A DNA stretch of 10,000 bases, from contig CM022666.1 of NCBI GenBank assembly GCA_012295275.1, forward strand, positions 16,199,272 to 16,209,271, given 5' to 3'. Numbering within the stretch: the stretch's first letter is position 1; each line of letters opens with the position of its first letter. A program made the position numbers and the translations under genes. This document shows, piece after piece, positions 1 to 7,899 of this stretch. This DNA is from Chrysomallon squamiferum (taxonomy: Eukaryota; Mollusca; Gastropoda; Neomphalida; Peltospiridae). The notes below the pieces were generated by a model that saw nothing but the letters and a program-made list of their open reading frames with translations, ran no database searches and was not told the origin of the DNA.

Positions 1-818
1 AAAAACAACAAATATTGAAAATATGAAAAAACCTTGTAATGTGTATCGTTTCTTTCTCTTTGACTTTCTTCCAATGCCGATGTTGTCAGGAACGCCGCAT
101 CGTGGCAAACTCATCATTTTCTTCGTCTCCTCGTCCAAGAAACCTACAAAACGTGGTTATTGTTACACACAGAACACTTCACTTAACACACGCCAATTTA
201 CTCTTGCAAAGTTTTGAGTAACATGCTACGCTGGAATTCTGAAGTATTTATAAACGTTTTCTTCGGAAGCTAGACTCTGTGAAAAATGAGAATGAAGTGT
301 CAGTAAACAACGAAATATTTCTCTACAAACGCTTGGTTACTTTCTACAGCATCTAATCTCTTTTGATGCTGAATTGCTTGTTTGCCTGTTCCAAAATGTT
401 CTCTCGTGTTTTAGTCTGGTATAAAGTGTCTTCACTATGCGTTAGTAAAATATTCACTGCTACTAGGTATATATATAATATATTAGAATATCGTTTTTCT
501 TGAAGATTCATATTTGTGAAACAGATGTAAGTAGAACGTAATCAAAGAACTTTAGTTGTTTAGTAGAAAAATCTGGATAGTATCAAATTAATAACCGTTG
601 CTGTTTTTACATAGTTTTACTCAAGTTTGAAATGAAATCATTAACTGAACAGGGAAGATAACAAGTTGTATCACGATGTTTCATGTAAGACTGCTCAGGT
701 TGTAACGACAAATAGTCTACACAGAATCGATCACAAACAAATTTAACTTTATTAAAACTAAACTGACCCCATGTTTGCCACCTTCTCTGTGCTGGTGTGA
801 GAGAATTGTAAACGTTGA
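1..818. other. AT-rich unique DNA, no gene seen
   Basis: This stretch has no long open frame. The two overlapping frames near positions 23-221 are about 60 codons long, have no recognisable motif, and differ in reading frame only, which is what chance gives. A short TA run lies around 467-485. Nothing here supports an RNA gene or a promoter with both a TATA box and an initiator. It is best read as intergenic or intronic DNA. Confidence 0.6.
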
Positions 819-1091
819 AATTATTCGTGCTGCTTGGACTGTTTACAACACATATTCACCTTTCTTTCATCTTCTCATCTCTGGAGATCTGACTCGCTTC
901 GTCAGAAAGATGGCGATCAGGCCAATTTCTTAACAATAGCATGCCCAAGACAAATGAAAAAAAATCTCTCGAAATGCAACAAACGGTACAAACATTTTCA
1001 TGGCCTTTCCCGTCTATCTAACAACTGCAGGGAATGTGGCGGAGAATTCTCTGAAGCTAAATACAAGCTAACTTACTCCGCACAAAGATGA
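819..1091 (+). pseudogene. Open frame with weak C2H2 zinc-finger resemblance (possible relic)
   Basis: The frame is open for 90 codons from the stop at 816-818 to the TGA at 1089-1091. It has no ATG near its 5' end, so it would have to be an exon or a relic. Seen in the translation: a stretch reading CNKRYKHFHGLSRL and, seven codons after its start-of-finger region ends, CRECGGEFSEAKYKL. The C..C followed by F and the C-x-K-x-Y-x5-L spacing echo C2H2 zinc fingers. The zinc-binding histidines are absent in both, the first cysteine of the first unit is missing, and the spacing between the two units is shorter than the usual 28-residue finger period. It could be a decayed zinc-finger exon, of the kind expanded in cephalopods, or a coincidence. 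Coding function is not supported. Confidence 0.13.
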
Positions 1092-1126
1092 AGCAGACAT
1101 TCGACGTACTTATATCATGGCATACG

Positions 1127-1136
1127 TCACGTGACT
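1127..1136. promoter_or_regulatory. 10-bp palindromic E-box GTCACGTGAC
   Basis: GTCACGTGAC is a perfect palindrome around CACGTG. It matches the extended E-box bound by bHLH-zip factors of the USF/MITF/TFE family (the CLEAR-type element known in vertebrates). No core promoter is visible right next to it. A nine-G run follows at 1154-1162. Occupancy is unproven. Confidence 0.25.
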
Positions 1137-1271
1137 GTAACCCAGGTGGGAACGGGGGGGGGTGGAATGTTGTATGATTATTTAGACGTGTCTGAGATAC
1201 CAAAGTGTGACACTCGCAGACAAAATGTTACCTGGACGAGATAAATATCACATATACATTTAACCTCATTT

Positions 1272-1406
1272 TATACATACATATATATATATATACATAC
1301 ATACACATATACATACATATATACATATATACATACATACATACACATATACATACATACATACATACATATATACGTACGTACATACATACATACATAC
1401 ATACAT
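1272..1406. repeat. TACA/TA compound microsatellite
   Basis: Alternating blocks of TACA and TA run through this segment with a few CACA and CGTA variants. On the minus strand they spell TATG/TGTA, giving a spurious open frame of Met, Tyr, Val and Cys codons. This is slippage-generated simple sequence. Confidence 0.95.
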
Positions 1407-1407
1407 C

Positions 1408-1461
1408 CATCTTCTTCTTCTTATTATTATTATTAGGAGTAGTAGTTGTGTAGTAGTAGTA
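1408..1461. repeat. Triplet microsatellite, CTT then TTA then TAG blocks
   Basis: A short run of CTT units passes into TTA units and then into TAG/TAGT units. The three triplet blocks abut directly and differ from each other by single base changes, which fits step-wise mutation of one ancestral triplet tract. Confidence 0.8.
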
Positions 1462-1492
1462 TTTTGCGACACCCACACACACAGAGAATAAA

Positions 1493-1902
<410 letters not shown>

Positions 1903-1929
1903 ACAATTATTATTATTGTTACACCTATC

Positions 1930-1995
<66 letters not shown>

Positions 1996-2055
1996 GTTGT
2001 TGTTGTTGTTGTTGTTGTTATTTTTATTTTTATTATTATTAATTAATTAATTATT
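1903..2055. repeat. TTA then TTG triplet microsatellite with TTAA tail
   Basis: A TTA run (1931-1995) switches cleanly to TTG units (1994-2019), then to TTTTTA and TAAT units up to about 2055. The plus-strand frame here is a poly-Leu artefact. The sharp TTA to TTG boundary indicates two separate expansion events inside one tract. Confidence 0.95.
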
Positions 2056-2589
2056 TTTTGTTGTTTGCAAATAAATGAATAGAAAAAAAATAATAAAATA
2101 AAATAAGTAAGTATACTTATGAACAAACAAACAAAATAAAAGATAATTGAAACAGAAAAATGAGATAAATATTTAAATAAGGAAAAAATGAAATAGAAAA
2201 TTTAATAAAGACAGAAAGCATTATAAAAAGGAGGAATAAACGATGTCAAAGTAAAACAGAAATGAAAAATATCCATTTTAATATTTAGAAAAAGAGCAAC
2301 AACAGCAGAAAAAACAAAACAAAGAAAAATAAAACAGATCAGTTGCCAAACGTCAGTGTTTTCATCGATTGTTTGAATTATTCATGCCACAAGCTTTTGA
2401 AAGTAGTTTTATGAAACAAAAACATAAAAAAAGGAAAATAAAATAAAACACTAAAGAAAACGAAAAAGATGACAAATACGTAACGATGAAATTAAGATTA
2501 GGAAAAATACTTTAAAAAATAATAAAATGAAAACAATTTTTAAAAATAGGTTATAATTTCATAAATATTCTAATATTTTCCATTTTCTA
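2056..2589. other. A-rich low-complexity DNA, no gene seen
   Basis: The plus strand is strongly A-biased, with scattered AAAAT, AAAC and AAATA words and almost no G/C clusters. No open frame of note exists on either strand. A GTAAGTA word at about 2106 matches a 5' splice site, but nothing around it supports an exon. Confidence 0.6.
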
Positions 2590-2624
2590 GCTTCTTTTAT
2601 TTTTTTATTTATATTATTTATTTC

Positions 2625-2672
<48 letters not shown>

Positions 2673-2790
2673 TTAATTAGTTAATTAATTAATTTATTTA
2701 TTTATTTATTTATCTATTTATTCATTTATTCATTTATTTTACTTCATTTATTTTATTTTATTTTATTATATTATATTTTATTTATTAATT
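2590..2790. repeat. TTTA tetranucleotide microsatellite
   Basis: A nearly pure TTTA run (about 2629-2674) is flanked by TTAA, TTTCA and TTTTA variants that decay outward. The unit differs from the ATCT tract at 3034 onward by two positions, so the two tracts need not be related. Confidence 0.93.
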
Positions 2791-2909
2791 GTATTTGTTT
2801 TTGCTATTGTTGTTATTGATTTATTATATGTTTTGAATAAAGATTGAGCAGCAATATAAACTGCATCACGTTACATTTACATGATTGAGAATGATGTACG
2901 AGATTCTGG

Positions 2910-2943
2910 TATAAATAGAGCTTCACAGCAGGAACTCTCATAC
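2910..2943 (+). promoter_or_regulatory. TATA-plus-initiator core promoter candidate
   Basis: TATAAATAG at 2910-2918 is a consensus TATA box. Thirty bases downstream of its first T lies TCATAC with the A at 2940, a fair initiator match at the expected distance. The 60 bp that follow (to about 3000) are less AT-rich and contain no ATG. Transcription would run straight into the ATCT tract, so the transcript may be a short 5' exon or non-coding. No clear 5' splice site is seen before the repeat. Confidence 0.4.
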
Positions 2944-3027
2944 AGAACACACCGGCCAGCAACAGAAATTACTTCATTTACAAACATTATTAACAGATAT
3001 CATTTCTTTGATATCGACTGATTTACA

Positions 3028-3032
3028 TTTAT

Positions 3033-3122
<90 letters not shown>

Positions 3123-3307
3123 GTCTATCTATCTATGTATGTATGTATCTATCTATCTATCTATATCTATCTATCTATATCTATCTATCTATCTATATCT
3201 ATCTATCTATCTATATCTATCTATCTATCTATATCTATCTATCGATCTATCTATTTATCTATCTATCTATCTGTCTATATCTATCTATCTATCTATCTAT
3301 CTATTTA
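3028..3307. repeat. (ATCT)n microsatellite with 18-bp higher-order units
   Basis: A pure ATCT block (about 3034-3120) is followed by a GTAT interruption (3135-3148) and then by a compound block in which a TATAT interruption recurs at 3176, 3194, 3212 and 3230, exactly every 18 bp. The second half therefore expanded by duplication of an 18-bp unit and not only of 4-bp units. All three plus-strand frames are Ser/Ile/Tyr/Leu artefacts. Confidence 0.97.
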
Positions 3308-4254
3308 TTGTACACCTACACATTTCTTATTAAATATAATAGTAAATATCCTAAAAAATTATCTACTATATTTATTGTGTTTATGTTGAACAGTGTAAAT
3401 TATTAGAATCTAAATACAGTTTATACTCTCAGGTGATTCTCTTGTTTGTCACTAGAGACCAAACTTTTCTAACAATAAAGTATGAAACGTAGCAGATCGA
3501 GTATTTGGATATTCACGGGTGGGTATGATTTTCTGTTCTAACTCGTGTACATCTGATCGTGATTTTTATGCAAGGCACGTTTACTGACAGCTTGAATCTT
3601 TGACTACTACGAAATTAAAAAAACGAAAGAAATCAAGATTAAGTAAACAATTTTTAATCTGTTAGATGTACTATACTCTGCAATTTTCTAACTACATCTA
3701 TATTTTATACACAAGAAATGAGGAAAGACATTTTCTGTAAATCTACGTGTAGGAGGAATTTTATTAGCAGGCTTTATTGTTAGGAAAGGTTGGTAACAAG
3801 TAACATATTTAAAAAATCTTTGATATTAATTAATGTATTTCTGAGACATGTTAACCACGACGCTAATCTGCAAAATGCTTTAGATATATGGAAGAAAAAT
3901 AAAAGAACTGGAAAAAAAAAATTAAGAAATAAATAAATAGACATAAAATAAAATAAAATAAGAAAGGAAAATAAGAAATTTAGTTTTGTCAATGTATTTT
4001 TAGTTCTAGTTCACTAAATCGAATTAGCAACTCTTCTAAATAAATAAATAATGAAATAAAATAACAAAATAAGAATCTATTTATATACAAGTATTTAAGC
4101 AGGAATGTCTGAACTCCCGCAGAAAACAGCACAGAGATTGAAATACTAAAACAAAACACGTGATGCATGTCAGATAACGGAGGTAAGTGTGTTATGTGAA
4201 TGTTAATTAGACGTGAGCAAGTCTATCTGGAAACCGCTGTTCTTATATATCACA
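3308..4254. other. AT-rich unique DNA, no gene seen
   Basis: No convincing ORF, RNA gene or TATA/initiator pair was found here. A short AAAAT run lies at about 3944-3962 and AAATA runs at about 4038-4075. A 70-codon minus-strand frame near 3780-3992 is Phe/Leu-rich from A-rich complement sequence and has no motif. A CACGTG hexamer lies at 4157-4162. Confidence 0.55.
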
Positions 4255-4356
4255 CACACACGTGCAACAGCACGCTAGAGTTTGTTTACTATACTGCTGA
4301 GAGAGGATCTGTAGCGTAGTGCGCGAAACACGTGCGCGCACGCATTTGTGCACGTA
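4255..4356. other. Alternating purine-pyrimidine segment with two E-boxes
   Basis: A CA run (4250-4260) ends in CACGTG (4259-4264). CACGTG recurs at 4329-4334, inside a GTGCGCGCACGC-type stretch (4320-4345). Alternating GC/GT is the classic composition for left-handed (Z) DNA. It borders the GT-rich array and may share its slippage history. Confidence 0.4.
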
Positions 4357-4374
4357 GACATATTCTTGTCTCGT

Positions 4375-5260
4375 GTGTCTGTGTACAGTGTCTGAGTGTG
4401 TGAGTGTCTGTGTCTATGTGTCTGTGTGTACAACTCACCTGTGACTCGAAGATCTGCTATCTGTGTGTCTGTGTATAGTGTGTATGTGTCTGTGTATAGT
4501 GTGTATGTGTCTGTGTGTCTGTATGTACAACTCACCTGTGACTCGAAGATCTGCTATCTGTGTGTATGTGTATAGTGTGTATGTGTCTGTGTGTCTGTGT
4601 GTCTGTGTATAGTGTGTATGTGTCTGTGTGTCTGTGTATAGTGTGTATGTGTCTGTGTGTCTGTGTGTAGTGTGTATGTGTCTGTATGTCTGTGTATAGT
4701 GTGTGTCTGTGTGTCTGTGTGTACAACTCACCTGTGACTCGAAGATCTGCTACCAGTGTGTGTATAGTGTGAGTGTATGTGTCTGTGTGTCTGTGTATAG
4801 TGTGTATGTGTCTGTGTGTCTGTATGTACAACTCACCTGTGACTCGAAGATCTGCTATCTGTGTGTCTGTGTATAGTGTGTATGTGTCTGTGTGTCTGTA
4901 TGTACAACTCACCTGTGACTGGAAGAGATCTGTTGTGTATAGTGTGTCTGTGTGTCTGTGTATAGTGTGTATGTGTTTGTGTGTCTGTGTATAGTGTGTA
5001 TGTGTATATGTGTGTCTGTGTATAGTGTGTGTCTGTGTGTACAACTCACCTGTGACACGAATACCTATCTGTGTGTCTGTGTGTGTGTATGTGTCTGTGT
5101 GTCTGTGTACAGTGTCTGTGTGTGAGTGTCTGTGTGTGTATGTGTGTATGTGTGTGTGTGTCTGTGTATAGTGTGTGAGTGTGTCTGTCTGTGTGTACAA
5201 CTCACCTGTGGTGGAAGACCTGTCTAGCTCTTGAGTACAAACTCGAAGATCTGCTATCTT
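4375..5260 (-). repeat. Minisatellite of 34-bp box plus GT-rich spacer, with repeated 5' splice-site consensus
   Basis: A conserved box, starting GTACAACTCACCTGTGACTC and continuing through GAAGATCTGCTATC, occurs at 4428-4461, 4525-4558, 4721-4754 and 4826-4859 with at most one change. Diverged copies lie at 4902-4934, 5039-5069 and 5195-5222. A last copy at 5235-5259 lacks exactly ten bases (CTCACCTGTG). Spacers are built of GTGTCT and TATAGTGTGTATGT sub-repeats. Start-to-start distances are 97, 196, 105, 76, 137, 156 and 40 bp. On the minus strand seven copies hold CAG|GTGAGT (plus-strand ACTCACCTG at 4433, 4530, 4726, 4831, 4907, 5044 and 5200). A 247-codon minus-strand frame (4532-5275) runs through because CA repeats lack stops. 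It begins at GTG and the boxes fall in different frames, so it is not read as a gene. The box could be an exon end plus intron start amplified in tandem, or a non-functional minisatellite. Confidence 0.9.
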
Positions 5261-5280
5261 GTGTCTTTGTCTCACGGAAT

Positions 5281-5716
5281 ATTCTGAACGTAAAGCGCCA
5301 GTTTTTGGATCTTATGGTACGAGGTAGTATCATATTTGATTAAATAATTCTGTAAAAAAAAAAATAATAATAATAATAATAAATATTATTGTTACATTAA
5401 TAAAAATATACACTTACACATCCATACACGATACAGACATACGAAAAGACACGAAACACGCACGCACGCACGGAATATAAACAAATTATTACAGTTATTT
5501 TGGATCTATATTTCCACTGGAGATGTTTGTCCTAGTATTTCTCGCGTTACATTTATCATGATGTCATAGCATTATTTTCATTATGACGTAATTCATAACA
5601 AATCCGATTGTCTATGTCTGAAATATTTGTTTATATATATATATATATTGATGTAAGTATTTCTGTATTTATAATTATATAGATCGCACGTATAAACAAA
5701 CAGAGTTATGTTGATC
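5281..5716. other. AT-rich DNA with short simple repeats
   Basis: Contents are an A tract running into ATA triplets (5354-5386), four CACG units (5457-5472) and a TA run (5632-5648). The two GTCATA/GACGTA words around 5560-5590 are CRE-like but isolated. No gene is seen. Confidence 0.6.
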
Positions 5717-5755
5717 TATATAAAACCGTTTGACCTTTTTGTAACATTTTCAGTT
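5717..5755 (+). promoter_or_regulatory. TATATAAAA with TCAGTT initiator: second core promoter candidate
   Basis: TATATAAAA spans 5717-5725. TCAGTT at 5750-5755 is an exact match to the arthropod-type initiator consensus, with its A at 5752, 33 bases after the start of TATAAAA. The match is good, but AT-rich DNA produces TATA words often. What follows is a T-rich tract with no ORF. The TTTTCAG could equally be a splice-acceptor-like sequence. Confidence 0.25.
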
Positions 5756-5811
5756 CATGCATTATTTGTATACCTATGATATTTTGTTTATTTAATTTTT
5801 TGTTTCAAATT

Positions 5812-5923
5812 TATTTAGCGTTTTTTTCGTTTTTTTGTTGTTGTTGATTTTGTTTATTTGTTTTTGTTGCATATTTATTTATTTTTTCGTTTTTTGTTGT
5901 TGTTGTTTTGCTGTTGCTGTTAC

Positions 5924-5960
<37 letters not shown>
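5812..5960. repeat. T-rich, TTG and TTA triplet microsatellite
   Basis: Runs of T with GTT interruptions (5820-5925) lead into a TTA run (about 5926-5960). The motif order (TTG beside TTA) repeats that of the tract at 1903-2055. The Asn-rich minus-strand frame is an artefact. Confidence 0.85.
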
Positions 5961-6032
5961 TCGACTGTTGTTATCGTTACTACAGTTACTATTCACCTCT
6001 ATAACAATTTATGCAATTGGTTTTATGTTACT

Positions 6033-6205
6033 GCCGATGGTGCTATTACTACTACTATCACTGCTACTACTATTACTACTACTACTATTATTATTAATGC
6101 TAATCATCAGCACCATCATTATCGGTGATTCTACTTCTGCTGTTGTTGTTTACCATTATTATCGTTATCACCACCACCCCGACAACTACAACTACTACCA
6201 TCTGT
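6033..6205. repeat. Imperfect CTA/CTG/CAT triplet repeat region
   Basis: Degenerate triplets of the type ACT, CTG, ATT and CAC persist for about 170 bp. The plus strand stays open in two frames because such triplets rarely spell stops. It has decayed more than the other tracts. Confidence 0.6.
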
Positions 6206-6735
6206 ATTTTTAGCATCAAACATCAGTGCACAAAGCATACTACGATTATTTGAAAACACGAGCACAGTCACTGGTAACAGTGTTAACACGTGCAGTCGGC
6301 ACGCACACAGATGTAAACAGAAGTGTCCCTCTCTCGTAGACTCTGGAAACTCCGCGAGATCTCGTTAACTACTGCGACAAGTTGTACTCCGAGTAGTAAG
6401 CGCACTAATTAAAGTATCTCATCTCCGCATGCATATTTTATTAGACGTTCACGGTGCGGAATCGACCGCCAGGCGCGTACCAAGGCTGTACGTGTGTGCG
6501 TTGTCCCAGTTTATGTGTAGTCTCTAAACAGGGTTCCGATACAGTTACGCAGAACAGGGTCAAGTTTTATTGTGTGAAATGAGGTCAGATGCTGTTAGAG
6601 TTAAAGTGTAAATAAATGTTTAGTGTGTGTATTTTATCGCGAGTGTGTTTTATAAGATCATTTCTTCTCAGTGGTTCTGTTGCTGTGTATCCCGATCCAG
6701 TTAGTGCTCAGTGATTCGGTTTTGTTTTTCTGTGT
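6206..6735 (+). promoter_or_regulatory. GC-richer, complex segment: possible promoter and 5' UTR
   Basis: This is one of the few stretches without simple sequence and with several CpG-containing words (6340-6500). It contains CACGTG (6287-6292), CTAATTAAAG (a homeodomain-type core, about 6405), ATGCATAT (POU-like, about 6429), AGGGTCAAG (about 6556) and AGGTCA (6582-6587, nuclear-receptor half-site). Two TCAGTG initiator-like words (A at 6670 and 6710) lie in a duplicated segment just before an ATG at 6736. The combination suggests a regulatory region or first exon, but each word alone is common. Confidence 0.25.
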
Positions 6736-6981
6736 ATGAGAAGGTGTGTAAAAGAGCTCTTGCCGCTAATTTGCTGCATGCTTCTTCTTTTTTTCTCATC
6801 ATCTGGAGCGTTCTTAAAAACGTGTGTTTATGACGTAAAAGTAGATTATTACAAATATGTCGATTACGTCATTAAATCAAACAACTCTTCCTCCACTGTT
6901 TCCATGGCCGCAATTTTTTGTCATCATTACGTCGTATTAAACTGCCGCTGTTTTAAAGTTATCAGTCTATGCAATATATAA
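6736..6981 (+). CDS. Small ORF with a signal-peptide-like start, hypothetical
   Basis: This 81-codon frame starts with ATG and ends at TAA (6979-6981). Residues 1-7 are basic to mixed (MRRCVKE), residues 8-26 are strongly hydrophobic (Leu/Cys/Met/Phe), and Ser-Gly-Ala follows at about 22-25. That is the n-, h- and c-region order of a secretory signal. The remainder is Tyr-, Val- and Asn-rich with six cysteines in all after residue 30 or near it, and has no motif I recognise. A GTGTGT after AAG at 6743 could be a 5' splice site, in which case only the first codons would be coding. Composition is close to the flanking AT-rich DNA, so chance is a real alternative. Confidence 0.22.
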   Translation: MRRCVKELLPLICCMLLLFFSSSGAFLKTCVYDVKVDYYKYVDYVIKSNNSSSTVSMAAIFCHHYVVLNCRCFKVISLCNI

Positions 6982-7190
6982 TTATTTTATAATTACAACA
7001 TTTCTAAAAGAAAATAATTTAGATTTTTGTTATTATTATTGTGAAAAACTATTAAGAGTCAAAGCATCAGATCCAGAAATCGATATCAATATGAAAGCGG
7101 TTCAGAAATTTAGCAAAATATGTTACAACTTTGCACCCACTCAAGGGTGATTTATGTTCAAAATCCGACACATCCTAGTGTGCGTTTTGA
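6982..7190. other. AT-rich spacer, no gene seen
   Basis: TTATTATT and AATAAT words at the start pass into mixed sequence. A frame opening with ATG at 7120 runs 60 codons but overlaps the longer frame at 7191-7577 and is Thr/Val/Ser-rich without a motif. Confidence 0.4.
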
Positions 7191-7577
7191 ACCGAGTGCC
7201 CTCTTGACGGTAACATCGATGATTTCAGTGACCGTTTCATATGCACTGACTTCAACCGTAACTACAACGACACAGACCACGTGGCTGATACGCTATATGT
7301 AATAATGTTATTACCTAACCAGATTAAAACGCGGAGCCCATCCTGCTGGAATTACATGTCAGAATATGATGCGCCAGTTATCTTCTGCAGATTCCATGCA
7401 GTTATCATTTTAAACGAATTATTACCTAATGTCAGAGTTGTTATCTCCACAGCGATAGTAAAACATCGAGTTACTCTGTCTTCTGCATCATTAGGCTGTC
7501 TATTTGGAATGGGAAATGTGACTACTTTTATTATTATTTTGGCAAATGCAGTTCTTGTGCTTGTTTTGCACCGGTAA
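7191..7577 (+). CDS. Open frame with hydrophobic C-terminal segment: possible exon of a membrane protein
   Basis: The frame is open for 128 codons between TGA at 7188 and TAA at 7575. There is no ATG at its 5' end (first in-frame ATG at 7305, then 7356 and 7509-7511), so it would be an internal or truncated exon. The N-terminal part is polar and acidic, with an Asn-Asp-Thr sequon near residue 29. The last 22 residues read as a sequon (Asn-Val-Thr) followed by a membrane-like run, FIIILANAVLVLVLHR. An Asn inside a hydrophobic helix ending in a basic pair is what helix 1 of class A GPCRs looks like. CCG|GTAAAA at 7571-7579 could be a weak 5' splice site at that point. A 109-codon minus-strand frame (7352-7681) overlaps and looks less protein-like. 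No family is established, and chance or a relic remains possible. Confidence 0.22.
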   Translation, partial: TECPLDGNIDDFSDRFICTDFNRNYNDTDHVADTLYVIMLLPNQIKTRSPSCWNYMSEYDAPVIFCRFHAVIILNELLPNVRVVISTAIVKHRVTLSSASLGCLFGMGNVTTFIIILANAVLVLVLHR

Positions 7578-7899
7578 AACGATGTTCGCGTATTTGAACT
7601 GAATGACAGATGTTTACGTACCAGCTGAATTGAATTAAAACATGTTCGTTTGTGGGCGTGTGTGCGCGTGAGGGTGCGCACGCGCTGCTAATGATACTGT
7701 GTTATGTTCTATTTATTCCGAGACGCAAAACACGTGTACAATTATTGCGATTTACTGAGTTACGTGTTTACTGAGTTAACGCGTTACAAAACACGTTGAG
7801 TCACAACTTTGTATTTTCACGTGTCGACGAGATCACAGTTAACCTTTCTAAACAGTCTTACAAAATATAGCAATAGTCGACTTTATTTAAAATACTAGG
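7578..7899. other. Unique segment with GT/GC alternation and E-boxes
   Basis: Positions 7651-7685 are a G-rich alternating purine-pyrimidine stretch (GTGTGCGCGTG, GGTGCGCACGCG), a Z-DNA-type composition. CACGTG lies at 7731-7736 and 7818-7823, and a CACGTT variant at about 7792. There is no ORF on either strand that is independent of the preceding one. Confidence 0.4.

Noticed and set aside
2106-2113. GTAAGTA splice-donor match
   Set aside because: It stands in A-rich low-complexity DNA with no open frame or acceptor nearby.
3008-3406. 132-codon plus-strand Tyr/Leu/Ser/Ile frame and its two frame neighbours
   Set aside because: The ATCT repeat reads the same way in all three frames, so this is no evidence of coding.
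4773-4994. 73-codon plus-strand Val/Cys-rich frame in the GT array
   Set aside because: It is GT-repeat translation that runs out at the first mixed spacer, with no start context or motif.
4375-5260. CRISPR-like array (conserved box with variable spacers)
   Set aside because: Spacers are low-complexity GT repeats and not unique sequences, spacing is irregular, and the window is eukaryotic in texture.
4375-5260. Spliced-leader RNA gene array
   Set aside because: Donor sites recur after a short conserved segment, but no Sm-binding site or compact stem-loop downstream is visible and unit length is irregular.
5835-6213. Leu/Ile-rich plus-strand frames and Asn-rich minus-strand frame
   Set aside because: They are triplet-repeat artefacts. 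Apparent membrane segments come from TTA and CTA codons.
6555-6587. Nuclear-receptor direct repeat (AGGGTCA and AGGTCA)
   Set aside because: The half-sites are about 20 bp apart, outside the usual 0-8 bp spacings, so a functional pair is not supported.
7352-7681. 109-codon minus-strand frame
   Set aside because: It overlaps the plus-strand frame with the more protein-like pattern, is Thr/Arg/Lys-rich without a motif, and its start lies in GT/GC alternating sequence.
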